Positions 52,333 to 62,343 are shown, numbered from the stretch's first letter. The stretch is DNA of 64,000 bases from Hymenobacter ginkgonis (GCF_009755225.1 NZ_WQKZ01000001.1:62001-126000); one strand, 5' to 3'. Notes: generated by a model not told the origin, from the letters alone. Numbers and translations are program-made.

Positions 52333-55300
52333 ATGAAAACTCCCCCAGCTGCTGACCCGGCAGCCCTACCCACGCTGGCGCCGGCCGGCACGGAGCCCAT
52401 TGCCTCAGAATCAGTAACGCCTACGCCGGCGGTGGGGGGGGGGCGGGCCGGCGGCCGAGCCCTGCGGGCCGACAAGTTTCCGATAGTGGCGATGGGCGGC
52501 TCGGCGGGCTCGATAGAAGCTTTTAGGCAATTTTTTGCTCACCTACCCCCCCGCTCGGGGCTGGCCTACGTGGTGGTGATGCACTTGGCCCCTACCCACG
52601 ACGGCCAAGTAGCGGATGTGCTGCAACGCTTCACGGCCATGCCCGTGGTAGAAGTGACGGATGGTGTGCGCGTACGCCCCAACTACGTGTACGTGATTCC
52701 GCCCGGCCGCGACCTGAGCTTGCTGCACGGAGCGTTGTTTTTGCTGAACCCGACGGAAGAGCCGGCCCGCCGCCTGCCCATCGATTTCTTTTTGCAGAGC
52801 CTAGCCAAAGATGCCGGCGACCGCGCCGTGTGCATCATCTTTTCGGGCCTGGGCTCCGATGGCAGCCTGGGGCTAAAACTCGTCATGGAAAGCTTCGGCA
52901 TGGTGATGGTGCAAGAGCCCAGCACGGCCGCCTACGACTCGATGCCGCGCGCCGCGCTGGCCACCGAGTTTGTCGATTTTGTGCTACCCCCCGCCCAAAT
53001 GCCGGCCCAGCTGCTCGACTACGCCGAGCGCCCCCTGGTGATACGCGCCGCCCGCAGCGAGGCCGAAGAGTCGGCTGACAAGCCCGGCCACGCCCTGCAA
53101 AAGATATTCCTGCTCATTCGGCAGCAAACGGGCCACGACTTTAGCTACTACAAGCGCAATACGGTGTTTCGGCGCATTGAGCGGCGCATGAATGCCCACC
53201 AGATTCAAGAGTTTACCTCCTATGTGCGCTACCTGCAAGAAAACCCGCCGGAGGTAGACCAGCTGTTTCGGGAACTGCTAATCGGCGTCACCAAGTTTTT
53301 CCGCGATGCGGAGGCCTTCGAGCAGTTGCAGGTGCACCTGCGCCCGCTGCTGCTGGCCAAATCCCCCGAAAGCACCATTCGGGTATGGGCGCCGGGCTGC
53401 TCTACGGGCGAGGAAGCCTACTCGCTGGCCATGACGCTTTTCGAGTGCCTCGATGCCATTGACCCCAACCGCCGCCCCCGGGTGCAGATTTTTGCCACCG
53501 ACATCTCGGCCGACGGCGTAGCCACGGCCCGCGCCGGCGTGTATTCCGAAAACATTGCGGCCGATGTGAGCGCCGGGCGGTTGCACCGCTTTTTCCTCAA
53601 GAAAGACGGCCACTACCACATCCGCAAAGAAGTGCGCGACGTGGTAGTATTTGCCCTGCACAACATCAACAAGGACTCGCCCTTCACCAAGCTCGACCTG
53701 CTCTGCTGCCGCAACCTGCTGATTTACCTCAGCGGCGAGCTGCAAAAGAACCTGCTGCCGATTTTTCATTACGCCCTCAACCCCGGCGGGCTGCTTTTTC
53801 TGGGGCCGAGCGAAAACCTAACGGGTTTTCAGGACCTGTTTCAGCCCCTAGACGTGAAGTGGAAGATTTCGCGCCGCACCGAAGTGGCCGTATCGATGCC
53901 GCGGCTGGTCAATTTTCCGTTTTCTCTTACCCACCACCCGGCGGTGCCGCTGCCCCCCACTGCTCATATGCCGCTTACCCCCTCTGCCCACCGCCAAGGC
54001 GGCCCTTTTGCCGGTTTCGTGCAAAAAGCGCTGCTCCAGGCCTATGCCCCCCCGGCAGTTGTCATCACGGCCAAGGGCGAAATCCTGTACGTGAACGGGC
54101 GCACCGGCAAGTACCTGGAGCCCGCCCCCGGCCTCAGCGGCATGAACCTCTTTGAGATGGCCCGCGAGGAGCTGAGCTTTGAGCTAAGCGGCGCTGTGCA
54201 CCGCGCCGTAGAAACCGGCGAAGACGTGGTGGTGGACAATGTGCACCTCAAAACCGAAGCTGGCCACCAGCTGCTGCGCCTGGTGGTGCGGCGCCTGCTC
54301 GAGCCCGAGGCGCTGGCTAGCCTGCTGCTGGTGTCGTTTGAGGACCAGCCTACCCCCCGCCGTGTGCGCCAGGCCAAAATGCCAAGGCCCACCGAGCAAA
54401 GCCACGACGCCGCGGTGGACGCCCTCACCAAGGAGCTGCAGTATACCAAGCACCGCCTCCAAACCACCATCGAGGAGATGGAAAGCAGTCTGGAGGAGCT
54501 CAAAAGCACCAACGAGGAACTGCAAAGCGCCAACGAGGAGCTGCAAAGCACCAACGAGGAGGCCATGACCAACAAGGAGGAAATGCAGAGCCTGAACGAG
54601 GAGCTGATGACCCTCAACTTGCAGTACCTGAGCAAAACCGAGGAGCTGGGCCAAACGGCCAACGACATGAAAAACCTGCTCGATGCCACCGATATCGCCA
54701 TTATTTTCCTCGATAATGACATGGTGGTGAAGCGCTTTACGCCGCGGGTGGGCCGCATCATCAACCTGCTGCCCGCCGATGTGGGCCGGCCGCTTACGCA
54801 CTTTGCCTCCAACCTGCGCTACGAGCACTTGGTGCGCGATGTGCAGCAGGTGCTCGACCGCCTCACGAGCTTCGAAATCAACATCCAAACCGCGCGCAAT
54901 GAGTGGTACACGATGCGCATTTTGCCCTACCGCTCGTTCGAAAATTACATCAACGGGGCCGTCATCACTTTCACCGAAATTACGGCCCTCAAACTGCTGG
55001 AGACGCGCTTGCAGGAAACGGCCCGCTTCACCGAGAGCTTGCACGATGCCGTGCGCGAGCCGCTGCTGGCCCTCTCCTCCGACCTGACCGTGTACCGGGC
55101 CAACCAAGCTTTTGCCGGGGCCTTTGGGGGCCCGGCTGCCGAGCTGGCCGGGCAGCCGCTGGCCAGCCTGCACGGCGGCGCCTGGAACCAGCCCGCGCTG
55201 CTGCACCTCCTTCAGCAGCTGCTGGAGGCTACCTCCGGCAACCAGGAGTTTGACGACCTGCCCCTGGAGGCCGACTTTGGGGGCCTGGGCCGCCGCTACC

Positions 55301-55395
55301 TGCTGCTGAGCGGGCGCCAGCTGCAATACCAGGGCGCGCCTACCGGGCAGGTGCTGCTGCGCGTGCGCGAGCTGCCCGCGCCCCAGCCCGATTAG
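52333..55395 (+). CDS. CheB-CheR-PAS fusion protein
   Basis: The 1020-residue protein fuses, in order: a CheB methylesterase domain (about 48-235; Ser57 in GGSAGS, His84 in MHLAP, Asp in GLGSDGS); a CheR methyltransferase domain (about 255-515; SAM motif GCSTGEEAYS, then ATDIS and CCRNLLIY); a PAS-like domain (about 560-670); a long coiled coil with NEELQS repeats (about 700-775); and two more PAS domains (about 785-900 and 910-1010). The protein ends without a kinase domain. Related proteins often continue into a histidine kinase; here the kinase is a separate gene 240 bases downstream. Start ATG 52333 is followed by an acidic/proline linker. It presumably methylates or demethylates an unseen protein in response to PAS ligands. 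Confidence 0.92.
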   Translation: MKTPPAADPAALPTLAPAGTEPIASESVTPTPAVGGGRAGGRALRADKFPIVAMGGSAGSIEAFRQFFAHLPPRSGLAYVVVMHLAPTHDGQVADVLQRFTAMPVVEVTDGVRVRPNYVYVIPPGRDLSLLHGALFLLNPTEEPARRLPIDFFLQSLAKDAGDRAVCIIFSGLGSDGSLGLKLVMESFGMVMVQEPSTAAYDSMPRAALATEFVDFVLPPAQMPAQLLDYAERPLVIRAARSEAEESADKPGHALQKIFLLIRQQTGHDFSYYKRNTVFRRIERRMNAHQIQEFTSYVRYLQENPPEVDQLFRELLIGVTKFFRDAEAFEQLQVHLRPLLLAKSPESTIRVWAPGCSTGEEAYSLAMTLFECLDAIDPNRRPRVQIFATDISADGVATARAGVYSENIAADVSAGRLHRFFLKKDGHYHIRKEVRDVVVFALHNINKDSPFTKLDLLCCRNLLIYLSGELQKNLLPIFHYALNPGGLLFLGPSENLTGFQDLFQPLDVKWKISRRTEVAVSMPRLVNFPFSLTHHPAVPLPPTAHMPLTPSAHRQGGPFAGFVQKALLQAYAPPAVVITAKGEILYVNGRTGKYLEPAPGLSGMNLFEMAREELSFELSGAVHRAVETGEDVVVDNVHLKTEAGHQLLRLVVRRLLEPEALASLLLVSFEDQPTPRRVRQAKMPRPTEQSHDAAVDALTKELQYTKHRLQTTIEEMESSLEELKSTNEELQSANEELQSTNEEAMTNKEEMQSLNEELMTLNLQYLSKTEELGQTANDMKNLLDATDIAIIFLDNDMVVKRFTPRVGRIINLLPADVGRPLTHFASNLRYEHLVRDVQQVLDRLTSFEINIQTARNEWYTMRILPYRSFENYINGAVITFTEITALKLLETRLQETARFTESLHDAVREPLLALSSDLTVYRANQAFAGAFGGPAAELAGQPLASLHGGAWNQPALLHLLQQLLEATSGNQEFDDLPLEADFGGLGRRYLLLSGRQLQYQGAPTGQVLLRVRELPAPQPD

Positions 55396-55603
55396 CGAAG
55401 CTGGCGGGCGGCGGGCGGGGTAGGCCCCGCTCATTCAAGAGCCGGCTAGCAAAACCAAGTTGGCGTCCTTAACCCTTTCCCCTTCAACTACCTAGCGGCA
55501 GGAGAAAGCAAGTTTATTTTAGTAGCTTGTAGCAGCGTAGGCCCCCCAAAGGCCGGCTGCGCAAGCTGCCCTGTCGAGCTTGCAAAAGCTGGGTAGCGCC
55601 CGT

Positions 55604-55611
55604 AATCTTGC
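55604..55611 (+). promoter_or_regulatory. promoter-like box TAATCTTG before the large kinase
   Basis: TAATCTTG (within 55601-55611) differs by one base from TAnnTTTG and lies about 30 bases before ATG 55640, supporting separate transcription of the kinase gene. Confidence 0.4.
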
Positions 55612-55639
55612 TACAGGAGTTAACTGGTTTTGCTGGCAT

Positions 55640-58360
55640 ATGAAGAACCTTGATTCGCTGACGGACTTGCAAAACCTGCGCGCCCGCGCCGAGCGCCGCC
55701 GGCTGGTTACGGCCAGCCTGCCGCCCGATGCTGCCCCGGCCGATATGCAGCGCTTGGTGCAAGAGCTGCAAGTGCACCAGATAGAGCTGGAGATGCAGTA
55801 CGAGGAGCTGCTGCTGGCCCAGTCTGATGCCGAAGCCAGCCGGGTGCAATACCTCGAGCTGTACGACTTCGCGCCCGTGGGCTACTGCACGCTCTCGGCC
55901 GAGGGCACCCTGCACCAGCTAAACCTGCGCACTAGCCAGCTGCTGGGCCAGGTGCGCCAGCGGCTGCTGGGCCGGCGGCTGTCCTTGTTCATAGACGCGG
56001 CCGACCGCGGGCGGTTTGCCGATTTTTTGACGCGGCTGTGGGCCGCCCCCGGCGAGCGCCTTACCTGCGAGGTAGCCATGCGCCGGGGCGACAACAGCGT
56101 GTTCTTTGCCCAGATAGAGGGGGTAGCCGCCAGCGAAGGCCCCGACGAAACCCAGCCGCCCGCCTACTGGCGCCTCGTGCTGCTCGATGTGAGCGAGCGC
56201 CGCCGGGCCGCCGACGAGCTAGCCGCCAGCGAAGCGCGCTTCCGAGCCACCTTCGAGCAAAGCAACGATGGCATGGTGCTGCTCGAAGACCACCGCTTTG
56301 TGGACGTGAATGCGGCCGCCATGCGCTTGTTGGGCTGCACGCAGGCTACGCAGATGGTGGGGCACCCCCTCAGCGAGTTTTGGCCCGAGTTTCAGCCCGA
56401 TGGCCGCCGCTCGATGACGGTGCTTACGCAGTGCATGGAGCGCGCCCAGCGCCACGGCTGGTGCCGCCTCGAGTGGCAGCGCCTCAACGCGGCCGGCCAG
56501 CCCGTGTGGGACGAGATGTCGTTTAACCCCGTGCAGGTGCAGGGCCAGCCGCTGCTGCACGCTGCCTGGCGCGACATAACCGAGCGCAAGCGCAACGAGC
56601 AGCAGCTGCAGGAAAGCGAAGCCCGCCTGAATATGGCCCTCTCGGCCTCCGAAACCGGCGTTTTCACCCTGGACACGGCCACCCGCCAAGTGTACTGGGA
56701 CGAGCGCTCGCGGGCTATTTTTGGCGGCAGCTTTGCCCCAGGGCCCGTGCCGGTGCAGCAGCTGCTGGCCCGCATCCACGCCGACGACACGGCGCGCGTG
56801 TGGGCCGACCTGGAGCAGGCCTTTGCCACCCAAGAAACCCTGGCCGCCGACTACCGCGTGGTGTGGCCCACGGGCGCAGTGCACCACGTGTCGTCGGCGG
56901 GCCGCGTGGTGAGCGGGGAGGTAGGGCAGCCGCCTCAGTTTATAGGGGTGCTGCGCGACGTAACGGCCTTGTACGACGCCGAAGCCGACCTGCACTACAA
57001 AACCCTGGTGCTCGAGCGCCTGCTCAACCACATGCCCATGGTGCTGCTGCGCCTGCGCCCCGATGGCTCCTACCTCGAAATGGCAGGTGCCGGCCTCAGA
57101 GCGCTGGGAATAAAGGACAATGGCTTGGTAGGAAAAAACGTCTTTGAAGTGTTTCCGGCCATGCGCGGGCCCATGCAGCAGGTGCTAAGCGGCCAGCCAG
57201 TCGAATTTGTATTTGAAGCGGAAGTGCAGGGCCAGCAGGTGGCCTTCAAGGACTATGGCTTTTTTGATGAGCAGCGCCAGCAGGCCGTGGTGCTGGCCGT
57301 GGACATCACGGAGGCCGAGCGGCAGAAACGGCAGCTGCGCGCCGAAAAAGACTTCACCCAAAGCCTGCTCGAAAACAGCATCGACGGCATTGTGGCTATC
57401 GACACCACGGGCCGCGTCACGGCCTGGAACAACCAAGCCGCCCATTATTTTGGTCACGCGGCGGCCGAAGCGGTGGGCCGGCCCCTCTTCGAGCTGCTGC
57501 CCCACCTCGACACCGACTACGCGCGCCAGCTGGTAGGCCGGGTGCTGGGTGGCGAGCAGGTGACGTGGACCAGCCAGTCCTTCACCCATCGCGAGGGCCA
57601 CTACGACGCCTACCACGTGCCCCTGAAGCCCACCGATGGGGCGGCCCCCACGGGCGTGCTGGTAATATTTCGCGACGTGACCGAGCGCGACCGCCTCACC
57701 CAGGAAGCTACCCGCCTGGAGCTGCGCCAGCAGCAGGAAGTGCTGTCGGCCATCCTCACTACCCAGGAAGAGGAGCGCCGCCGCATTGCCGAGGCCCTGC
57801 ACAACGGCCTGGGCCAGCTGCTCTACGGCACGCGCCTGCACCTCGATTCCCTACCCCCCTCCGAGGCTGTGCACGCCAGCCAGCAGCTGCTCAACGAGGC
57901 CATTCGCACCACGCGTACTATCTCGTTTGAGCTCACGCCCGGTATTCTCGAAGATTTTGGCCTGGTCGTGGCCCTCGAAGAACTTGCGAAGCGCATTCCG
58001 CCCAGCCAGCTGCGCGTCGACCTCAACCTGCACGGCTTAGGCGATGCGCTGCCCCATATGCTCGAAATCGCCGTATATCGTATTGTGCAAGAGCTGCTTA
58101 ATAACGTGATGAAGCATGCCCAGGCCCAGGAAGTATTCGTGCAGGTGAGCCGCGAAGACGAGCAGCTGCACATCAGCGTCGAAGACGATGGCGTGGGCTT
58201 CGACCCCAACCAGCCGGTGGGGCGCGGGGGCATTGGGCTGTCCGGCATTCGCACGCGGGTGGGCCTGCTCGGCGGCACCCTCGATATCCAGTCGCACGCC
58301 GGGCACGGCACCGGGGTTTTTCTGGCGCTGCCCGTGCCCGCCGCCACGGCAGCAGGGTAG
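55640..58360 (+). CDS. multi-PAS sensor histidine kinase (HisKA_3 type)
   Basis: The 906-residue cytoplasmic kinase begins with a short coiled coil (MQRLVQELQVHQIELEMQYE) and has five to six PAS domains (about 75-190, 205-330, 335-460, 465-560 and 565-690). It ends in a HisKA_3 dimerisation domain with the phospho-acceptor His in EEERRRIAEALHNGLGQLL and an HATPase_c domain (DDGVGFD, GIGLSGIRTRVGLL). This is the NarX/DesK kinase type, which usually phosphorylates LuxR-type regulators, but none is adjacent. It directly follows the CheB-CheR fusion, whose own architecture lacks a kinase, so the two may work together. No membrane segment is seen. ATG 55640 is chosen over the reading from 55580 because of a nearby promoter box. 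Confidence 0.9.
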   Translation: MKNLDSLTDLQNLRARAERRRLVTASLPPDAAPADMQRLVQELQVHQIELEMQYEELLLAQSDAEASRVQYLELYDFAPVGYCTLSAEGTLHQLNLRTSQLLGQVRQRLLGRRLSLFIDAADRGRFADFLTRLWAAPGERLTCEVAMRRGDNSVFFAQIEGVAASEGPDETQPPAYWRLVLLDVSERRRAADELAASEARFRATFEQSNDGMVLLEDHRFVDVNAAAMRLLGCTQATQMVGHPLSEFWPEFQPDGRRSMTVLTQCMERAQRHGWCRLEWQRLNAAGQPVWDEMSFNPVQVQGQPLLHAAWRDITERKRNEQQLQESEARLNMALSASETGVFTLDTATRQVYWDERSRAIFGGSFAPGPVPVQQLLARIHADDTARVWADLEQAFATQETLAADYRVVWPTGAVHHVSSAGRVVSGEVGQPPQFIGVLRDVTALYDAEADLHYKTLVLERLLNHMPMVLLRLRPDGSYLEMAGAGLRALGIKDNGLVGKNVFEVFPAMRGPMQQVLSGQPVEFVFEAEVQGQQVAFKDYGFFDEQRQQAVVLAVDITEAERQKRQLRAEKDFTQSLLENSIDGIVAIDTTGRVTAWNNQAAHYFGHAAAEAVGRPLFELLPHLDTDYARQLVGRVLGGEQVTWTSQSFTHREGHYDAYHVPLKPTDGAAPTGVLVIFRDVTERDRLTQEATRLELRQQQEVLSAILTTQEEERRRIAEALHNGLGQLLYGTRLHLDSLPPSEAVHASQQLLNEAIRTTRTISFELTPGILEDFGLVVALEELAKRIPPSQLRVDLNLHGLGDALPHMLEIAVYRIVQELLNNVMKHAQAQEVFVQVSREDEQLHISVEDDGVGFDPNQPVGRGGIGLSGIRTRVGLLGGTLDIQSHAGHGTGVFLALPVPAATAAG

Positions 58361-58365
58361 GGGCC

Positions 58366-59253
58366 TTACCCCGCCGCCAGCTGCGCCGCCAGGGCCTCCG
58401 GCGTAATGAGGGGGGTAGCGCCGGCCTGGGCTGCTACCAGCGCGCCCAGGGCGCAGGCCGTGCGCAGGCACTCGGCGGGCGGCTGGCCGGCCAGCCAGCC
58501 GCGCAGCAGCGCCGCCAAAAAAGCATCGCCGCTGCCAATGGTGTCCTGCACCTCCACCACAAAGCCGGGACTTTCGTAAAATGCGCCTTTGGTCCAGAGC
58601 GCGGCGCCATCGGCCCCGCGCGTGAGGCACACTGCCTCTAGGCCAAACACCCGCGCCAGGTAGGGCAGGGCCTCGGCGTCGGGCAGGGCCGCCTGGCCCT
58701 GCCAGCCCAGCAGCTCGGCCAGCTCGTGGTGGTTGAGCTTCACCATAGTGGCCTGGCCCAGCAGGTGCTCCACGGTGCGGCGGGTGTAGTGCGGCGGCCG
58801 CAGGTTCACGTCGAACACCCGGTAGCGGGCCTGGGGCAGCAACTGCAGCAGCGTGTCGCGGGTGGCGGGGCTGCGGGCGGCCAGGCTGCCAAATACCAGC
58901 ATAGCGGCCCCGGCCACCAGCTCGGCCAGCTCCGGCGCGGGCTGAATATAATCCCAGGCCACGGGCTGCACAATCTTGTAGCTCACCTCCTGGCGGTCGT
59001 CCACGTTGGCCTTCACCACGCCGGTAAGGTGGCTGTGGCCGCGCTGCACGTAGCTAGTAGCCAGGCCTTTGCTCGTCATAAAGTCGAGCAGCTCGGTACC
59101 CAGCTCATCGTCGCCCACTCGGCTAATGAGCTGGGCCGGCACGCCCAGTTGGTGCAGGTGCACCGCCACATTGAACGGGGCGCCGCCCGGCTGTTTGCCC
59201 GTGGGCAGCATATCCCAGAGGATTTCACCAAAGCAAACAATCGGAGCGGCCAT
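58366..59253 (-). CDS. PfkB family carbohydrate kinase (fructokinase-like)
   Basis: The 295-residue ribokinase-fold enzyme has GEILWDMLPTGKQPGGAPFN near the start, LISRVGDDELG, and the C-terminal signature DTIGSGDAFLAAL with the catalytic Asp. The sequence resembles fructokinases. ATG 59253 begins the fold; longer readings add Pro-rich sequence from the neighbouring gene's other strand. It lies 46 bases downstream of an outer-membrane barrel gene and is likely co-transcribed. Fructose or another sugar could be imported and phosphorylated by the pair, but the substrate is not established. Confidence 0.85.
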   Translation of the reverse strand: MAAPIVCFGEILWDMLPTGKQPGGAPFNVAVHLHQLGVPAQLISRVGDDELGTELLDFMTSKGLATSYVQRGHSHLTGVVKANVDDRQEVSYKIVQPVAWDYIQPAPELAELVAGAAMLVFGSLAARSPATRDTLLQLLPQARYRVFDVNLRPPHYTRRTVEHLLGQATMVKLNHHELAELLGWQGQAALPDAEALPYLARVFGLEAVCLTRGADGAALWTKGAFYESPGFVVEVQDTIGSGDAFLAALLRGWLAGQPPAECLRTACALGALVAAQAGATPLITPEALAAQLAAG

Positions 59254-59299
59254 AGCAGGAGAGGAGGGGGTAGGGGCCACAAAGATGCGCCCCGGCGGC

Positions 59300-62071
59300 T
59301 TATGGGCGCCCGCCTGGGCTGCCTGCCGGCGCACTACCGCCCGGTGATGCTGTGCCTGGCGAGGGCGGCCCCACCGGCAAAGGGCGTGACTTACGCGGCA
59401 TCGTGGTTGGCGTGGGTGGGGCTGGGGCCAAACTGGGGGGTAGGGCGGGCGCGGGCGGGCCCCCGGCTGGTACCAAGCGGGGGGCCACCCCAGAGGTACT
59501 ATCCGTTGGGGCCGGCGCCGTTGCGGGAGGGGCCGGTCGGGTAGCGTCGGGCGTGCTGCCGCTGCCCTGGCTGCCGCCCCCATTTTCGTCTAGTTTCAAG
59601 TCGTTGTTTTGCAGGTTTTTATGGGGGCGCGGCTCAGCAGTCAGCTTCCCGATGCGGTAGCTGAAGTACACTTTAAAGCTCGTGAGGTGCTGCACCGCGC
59701 GGCTGCTTTGAGTGAGCAGCGGGCTCGCAAACTCACTGCGAACTGTATTGCGCGGCGAAAAGAAGTTTTCGGCCCCGAAGCCCAGGCTGGCTTTCTTCTG
59801 GGCCAAGTCGTGCTTCAGGCTGAAACTGTAGACGGCAAAGCTGCTTTGGCTGCCTTGCAGCTGCACCTGCTGCCCCCGGTAGAAGCCGAATACCTGTAGC
59901 CCCCAGCCCTTGGGCAACGCGTAGCTGCCATACAGGCGGCCGGCCACCACCAGGCCCGCATTGCGGGCGGCGTAGTTAGGGGCAGTTACGTTGTTGCGCA
60001 GCACGAGGTAGTAGGCATCTACCCCCCCATTGACGCTAAACTTCTGGCCGATGTTGAGGCCCGCAAACGCGCTGCCCCCATAAGCGCGCTCCTGTCCAAT
60101 ATTTTGGTAAGTGACAAGCACCGCGCCGGGGTAGCTTGCGGCGCCGAGCGGTGTGCGCACCGACTGGATGGAGCCGGTAGTAGTGCGCACGAAAGCGCTG
60201 AAATTCAGGTTGGCCTGCTTTAGTAAAGTGCTGTATCCTAGCTCATAGTTATGGGTGTATTCGGGGTGCAGCAGGGGGTTGCCCAACGTTTGAACCAGGG
60301 GGTTAGCGGCTTGTAGGTTCGGGTTTAGAAATGGCAGGGAAGGCCGCTGAATGCGCCGGTTATAAGCCAGCCGCAGCGCGTTGCCGTTGGCAAGCTTGTG
60401 CAATAGATTGAGGCTGGGCACCAGCACCCCGTAGCTGGGAATGTCGCCCACCGGGCCACTACCGTAGTCGGCCGCAATGCTGGCGTACTCGTAGCGCATA
60501 CCCGGCTTCAGGGTGAAATTTTTGGGCAGGGCCACGGCGTAGGCCACGTAGCCCGCCGCCACGTTCTGGTCGTAGCGAAAGGAATTATCTGCCTGCGTAC
60601 GGGCCAACTGGCCGTAGTAGCGGTAGTCGCTTTGCACGGTTCGCTGAATGTCTTTCGCGCCTATTTCCAGCAGTTGGTTTTTACCCGTGGGCGTTTGGTA
60701 GTCCACTTGGGCCGTTACTTCTTGGTTGGCGCTGGGGTTGTCGTTGCCCGCCTGGCCGGTCACGTCAACAGCACTGGCAGCGTAGGTGTCGTTGGCAAAG
60801 TTGTAGGTGCGGTCGTTGCGGCTGAACAACGCCAGCACACTCAGTTCGCGCTGGGCCACCTCGTAGGCATGCGTATAGCTCAAGCTGGCGTCCACCGTGC
60901 CCGACTCGTCAGTTGTTGTAACGTTACGCACCGAGGTCGCGGTACTCCCCAGCGCCAGCGCAGTCGTGCTGGTGGCCAAGGCATCTTGGTAGGTAGTCGC
61001 GTTGCGCGTGCCGTAGGCCAGGGAGGCCGCAAGCGAGTTATGGGCATCCAGGTCGTAGTCCCAGCCCAGCGTGTAGCGGCCAAATAGCTGCTGCTGGCGC
61101 GTAGCCGCCGCCTGGGTACTCTGGGTTTGCTGGCCCGTCGCCGGGTTGGTCGTCAGCTGGGCATTGTCGAAGCTACCCGGCGTGTTGTAGCCCGCCCGGC
61201 CAAAGCCACCGAGCGCAAAGCCCATTTTGCCCGTGCGGTAGTCCCCGTTCAGGTTTAGGGTACCCGAACGGGTGCCGCCGCTGCCATCCAGGCTCAGCTG
61301 GCCGCCGCGCAGGGTAGGGCTCTTGGTCACGATGTTAATAATGCCGCCCGACCCCTCGGCGTCGTATTTGGCCGAAGGGGAAGTAATTACTTCCACCGCC
61401 TTAATCTGGTCGGCCGGCAGCTGGCGCAGGCCATCGGCAATGCTGTTGGCCATGATGGTCGAGGGCTTGTTATTAAGCAGAACCCGGATATTCTGGCTGC
61501 CGCGCAGGCTCACATTGCCCTCTAGGTCTACGCTGAGCAGGGGCACGCGCTTGAGCACGTCCGTGGCATCGCCCCCGCGGGTAGTTTGGTCGTTCTCGGC
61601 GTGGTACACCGTGCGGTCAACCCTTTCCTCAACCAAGGGCTTCTCAGCCGTCACAACCACTTCGCCTAGCCTGCGGGCCACCGCCGTCAGCGGCAGTATT
61701 CCCAAATTCACCGTGCCGCCTTCGGGCACCACCACCCCCAAACGGGTAAGGTCCTGGTAGCCCAAAAAGCTAACGCGAAGGATATACGTACCGGGTAGGA
61801 TGCCAGGCAGCACAAACTGGCCATTGGCGCCGCACACGCCGCCGTTCACGGGCGTGCCCGCTTCCGTTAGCACTGCCACAGTAGCATACGCAATGGCCTC
61901 ACCGGTAGCGCCGTTAGTGACCGAGCCGGTTAGGCGGCCAGCTGTGCGGGCAGTGGCCGCCGGGTGGGTAGTAGCGGGGCGGGTAGGAAGCCGTTGGCCA
62001 TTAGCGGAGGAAACAATGCTCCCTAACGCAGTGGCTAATAACAGGATAGTAGGGGTAATTTGTGGGGGCAT
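59300..62071 (-). CDS. outer-membrane beta-barrel (TonB-dependent-like) protein with carboxypeptidase-regulatory-like domain
   Basis: The 923-residue protein has a signal peptide (PTILLLATALGSIVSSANGQ) and a CarboxypepD-reg-like domain (about residues 45-130, LTGSVTNGATGEAIAYATVA). A plug domain follows (RVPLLSVDLEGNVSLRGSQN, AVEVITSPSAKYDAEGSGGI), then a large outer-membrane barrel of the family often called OMP_b-brl_3. The barrel ends with TSFKVYFSYRIGKL at about residue 815, and a low-complexity tail rich in Pro, Ala, Gly and Ser of about 95 residues follows, which is unusually long. ATG 62071 is preferred. It is followed closely by the carbohydrate kinase gene. The ligand is unknown; no SusD partner is present. 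Confidence 0.88.
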   Translation of the reverse strand: MPPQITPTILLLATALGSIVSSANGQRLPTRPATTHPAATARTAGRLTGSVTNGATGEAIAYATVAVLTEAGTPVNGGVCGANGQFVLPGILPGTYILRVSFLGYQDLTRLGVVVPEGGTVNLGILPLTAVARRLGEVVVTAEKPLVEERVDRTVYHAENDQTTRGGDATDVLKRVPLLSVDLEGNVSLRGSQNIRVLLNNKPSTIMANSIADGLRQLPADQIKAVEVITSPSAKYDAEGSGGIINIVTKSPTLRGGQLSLDGSGGTRSGTLNLNGDYRTGKMGFALGGFGRAGYNTPGSFDNAQLTTNPATGQQTQSTQAAATRQQQLFGRYTLGWDYDLDAHNSLAASLAYGTRNATTYQDALATSTTALALGSTATSVRNVTTTDESGTVDASLSYTHAYEVAQRELSVLALFSRNDRTYNFANDTYAASAVDVTGQAGNDNPSANQEVTAQVDYQTPTGKNQLLEIGAKDIQRTVQSDYRYYGQLARTQADNSFRYDQNVAAGYVAYAVALPKNFTLKPGMRYEYASIAADYGSGPVGDIPSYGVLVPSLNLLHKLANGNALRLAYNRRIQRPSLPFLNPNLQAANPLVQTLGNPLLHPEYTHNYELGYSTLLKQANLNFSAFVRTTTGSIQSVRTPLGAASYPGAVLVTYQNIGQERAYGGSAFAGLNIGQKFSVNGGVDAYYLVLRNNVTAPNYAARNAGLVVAGRLYGSYALPKGWGLQVFGFYRGQQVQLQGSQSSFAVYSFSLKHDLAQKKASLGFGAENFFSPRNTVRSEFASPLLTQSSRAVQHLTSFKVYFSYRIGKLTAEPRPHKNLQNNDLKLDENGGGSQGSGSTPDATRPAPPATAPAPTDSTSGVAPRLVPAGGPPAPALPPSLAPAPPTPTTMPRKSRPLPVGPPSPGTASPGGSAPAGSPGGRP

Positions 62072-62343
62072 AAACAGTAATAGGCCCTCCAAAGGCGCAG
62101 CCAGCCGCCAAAGGTTGTCTGAGAAATTAGGCACTGAAACCATCTTTGGCGGCCGGCGACGCGCTCAGCGCTATTAGGCAACTGCCTCCCCGTATGCTGT
62201 TCACTAGTTGGTAAACCCATATTCAGGGCCCTACTTGCGCTCTTGTAACCCCTAACTGCCCAGCTTTCGTACCACCACCTTCCTTCTTGCCTAGCCTGCG
62301 CGGGCCGGCGCGGTGCCGGTTTCGCCCGTTTTATTCCTTCTCT

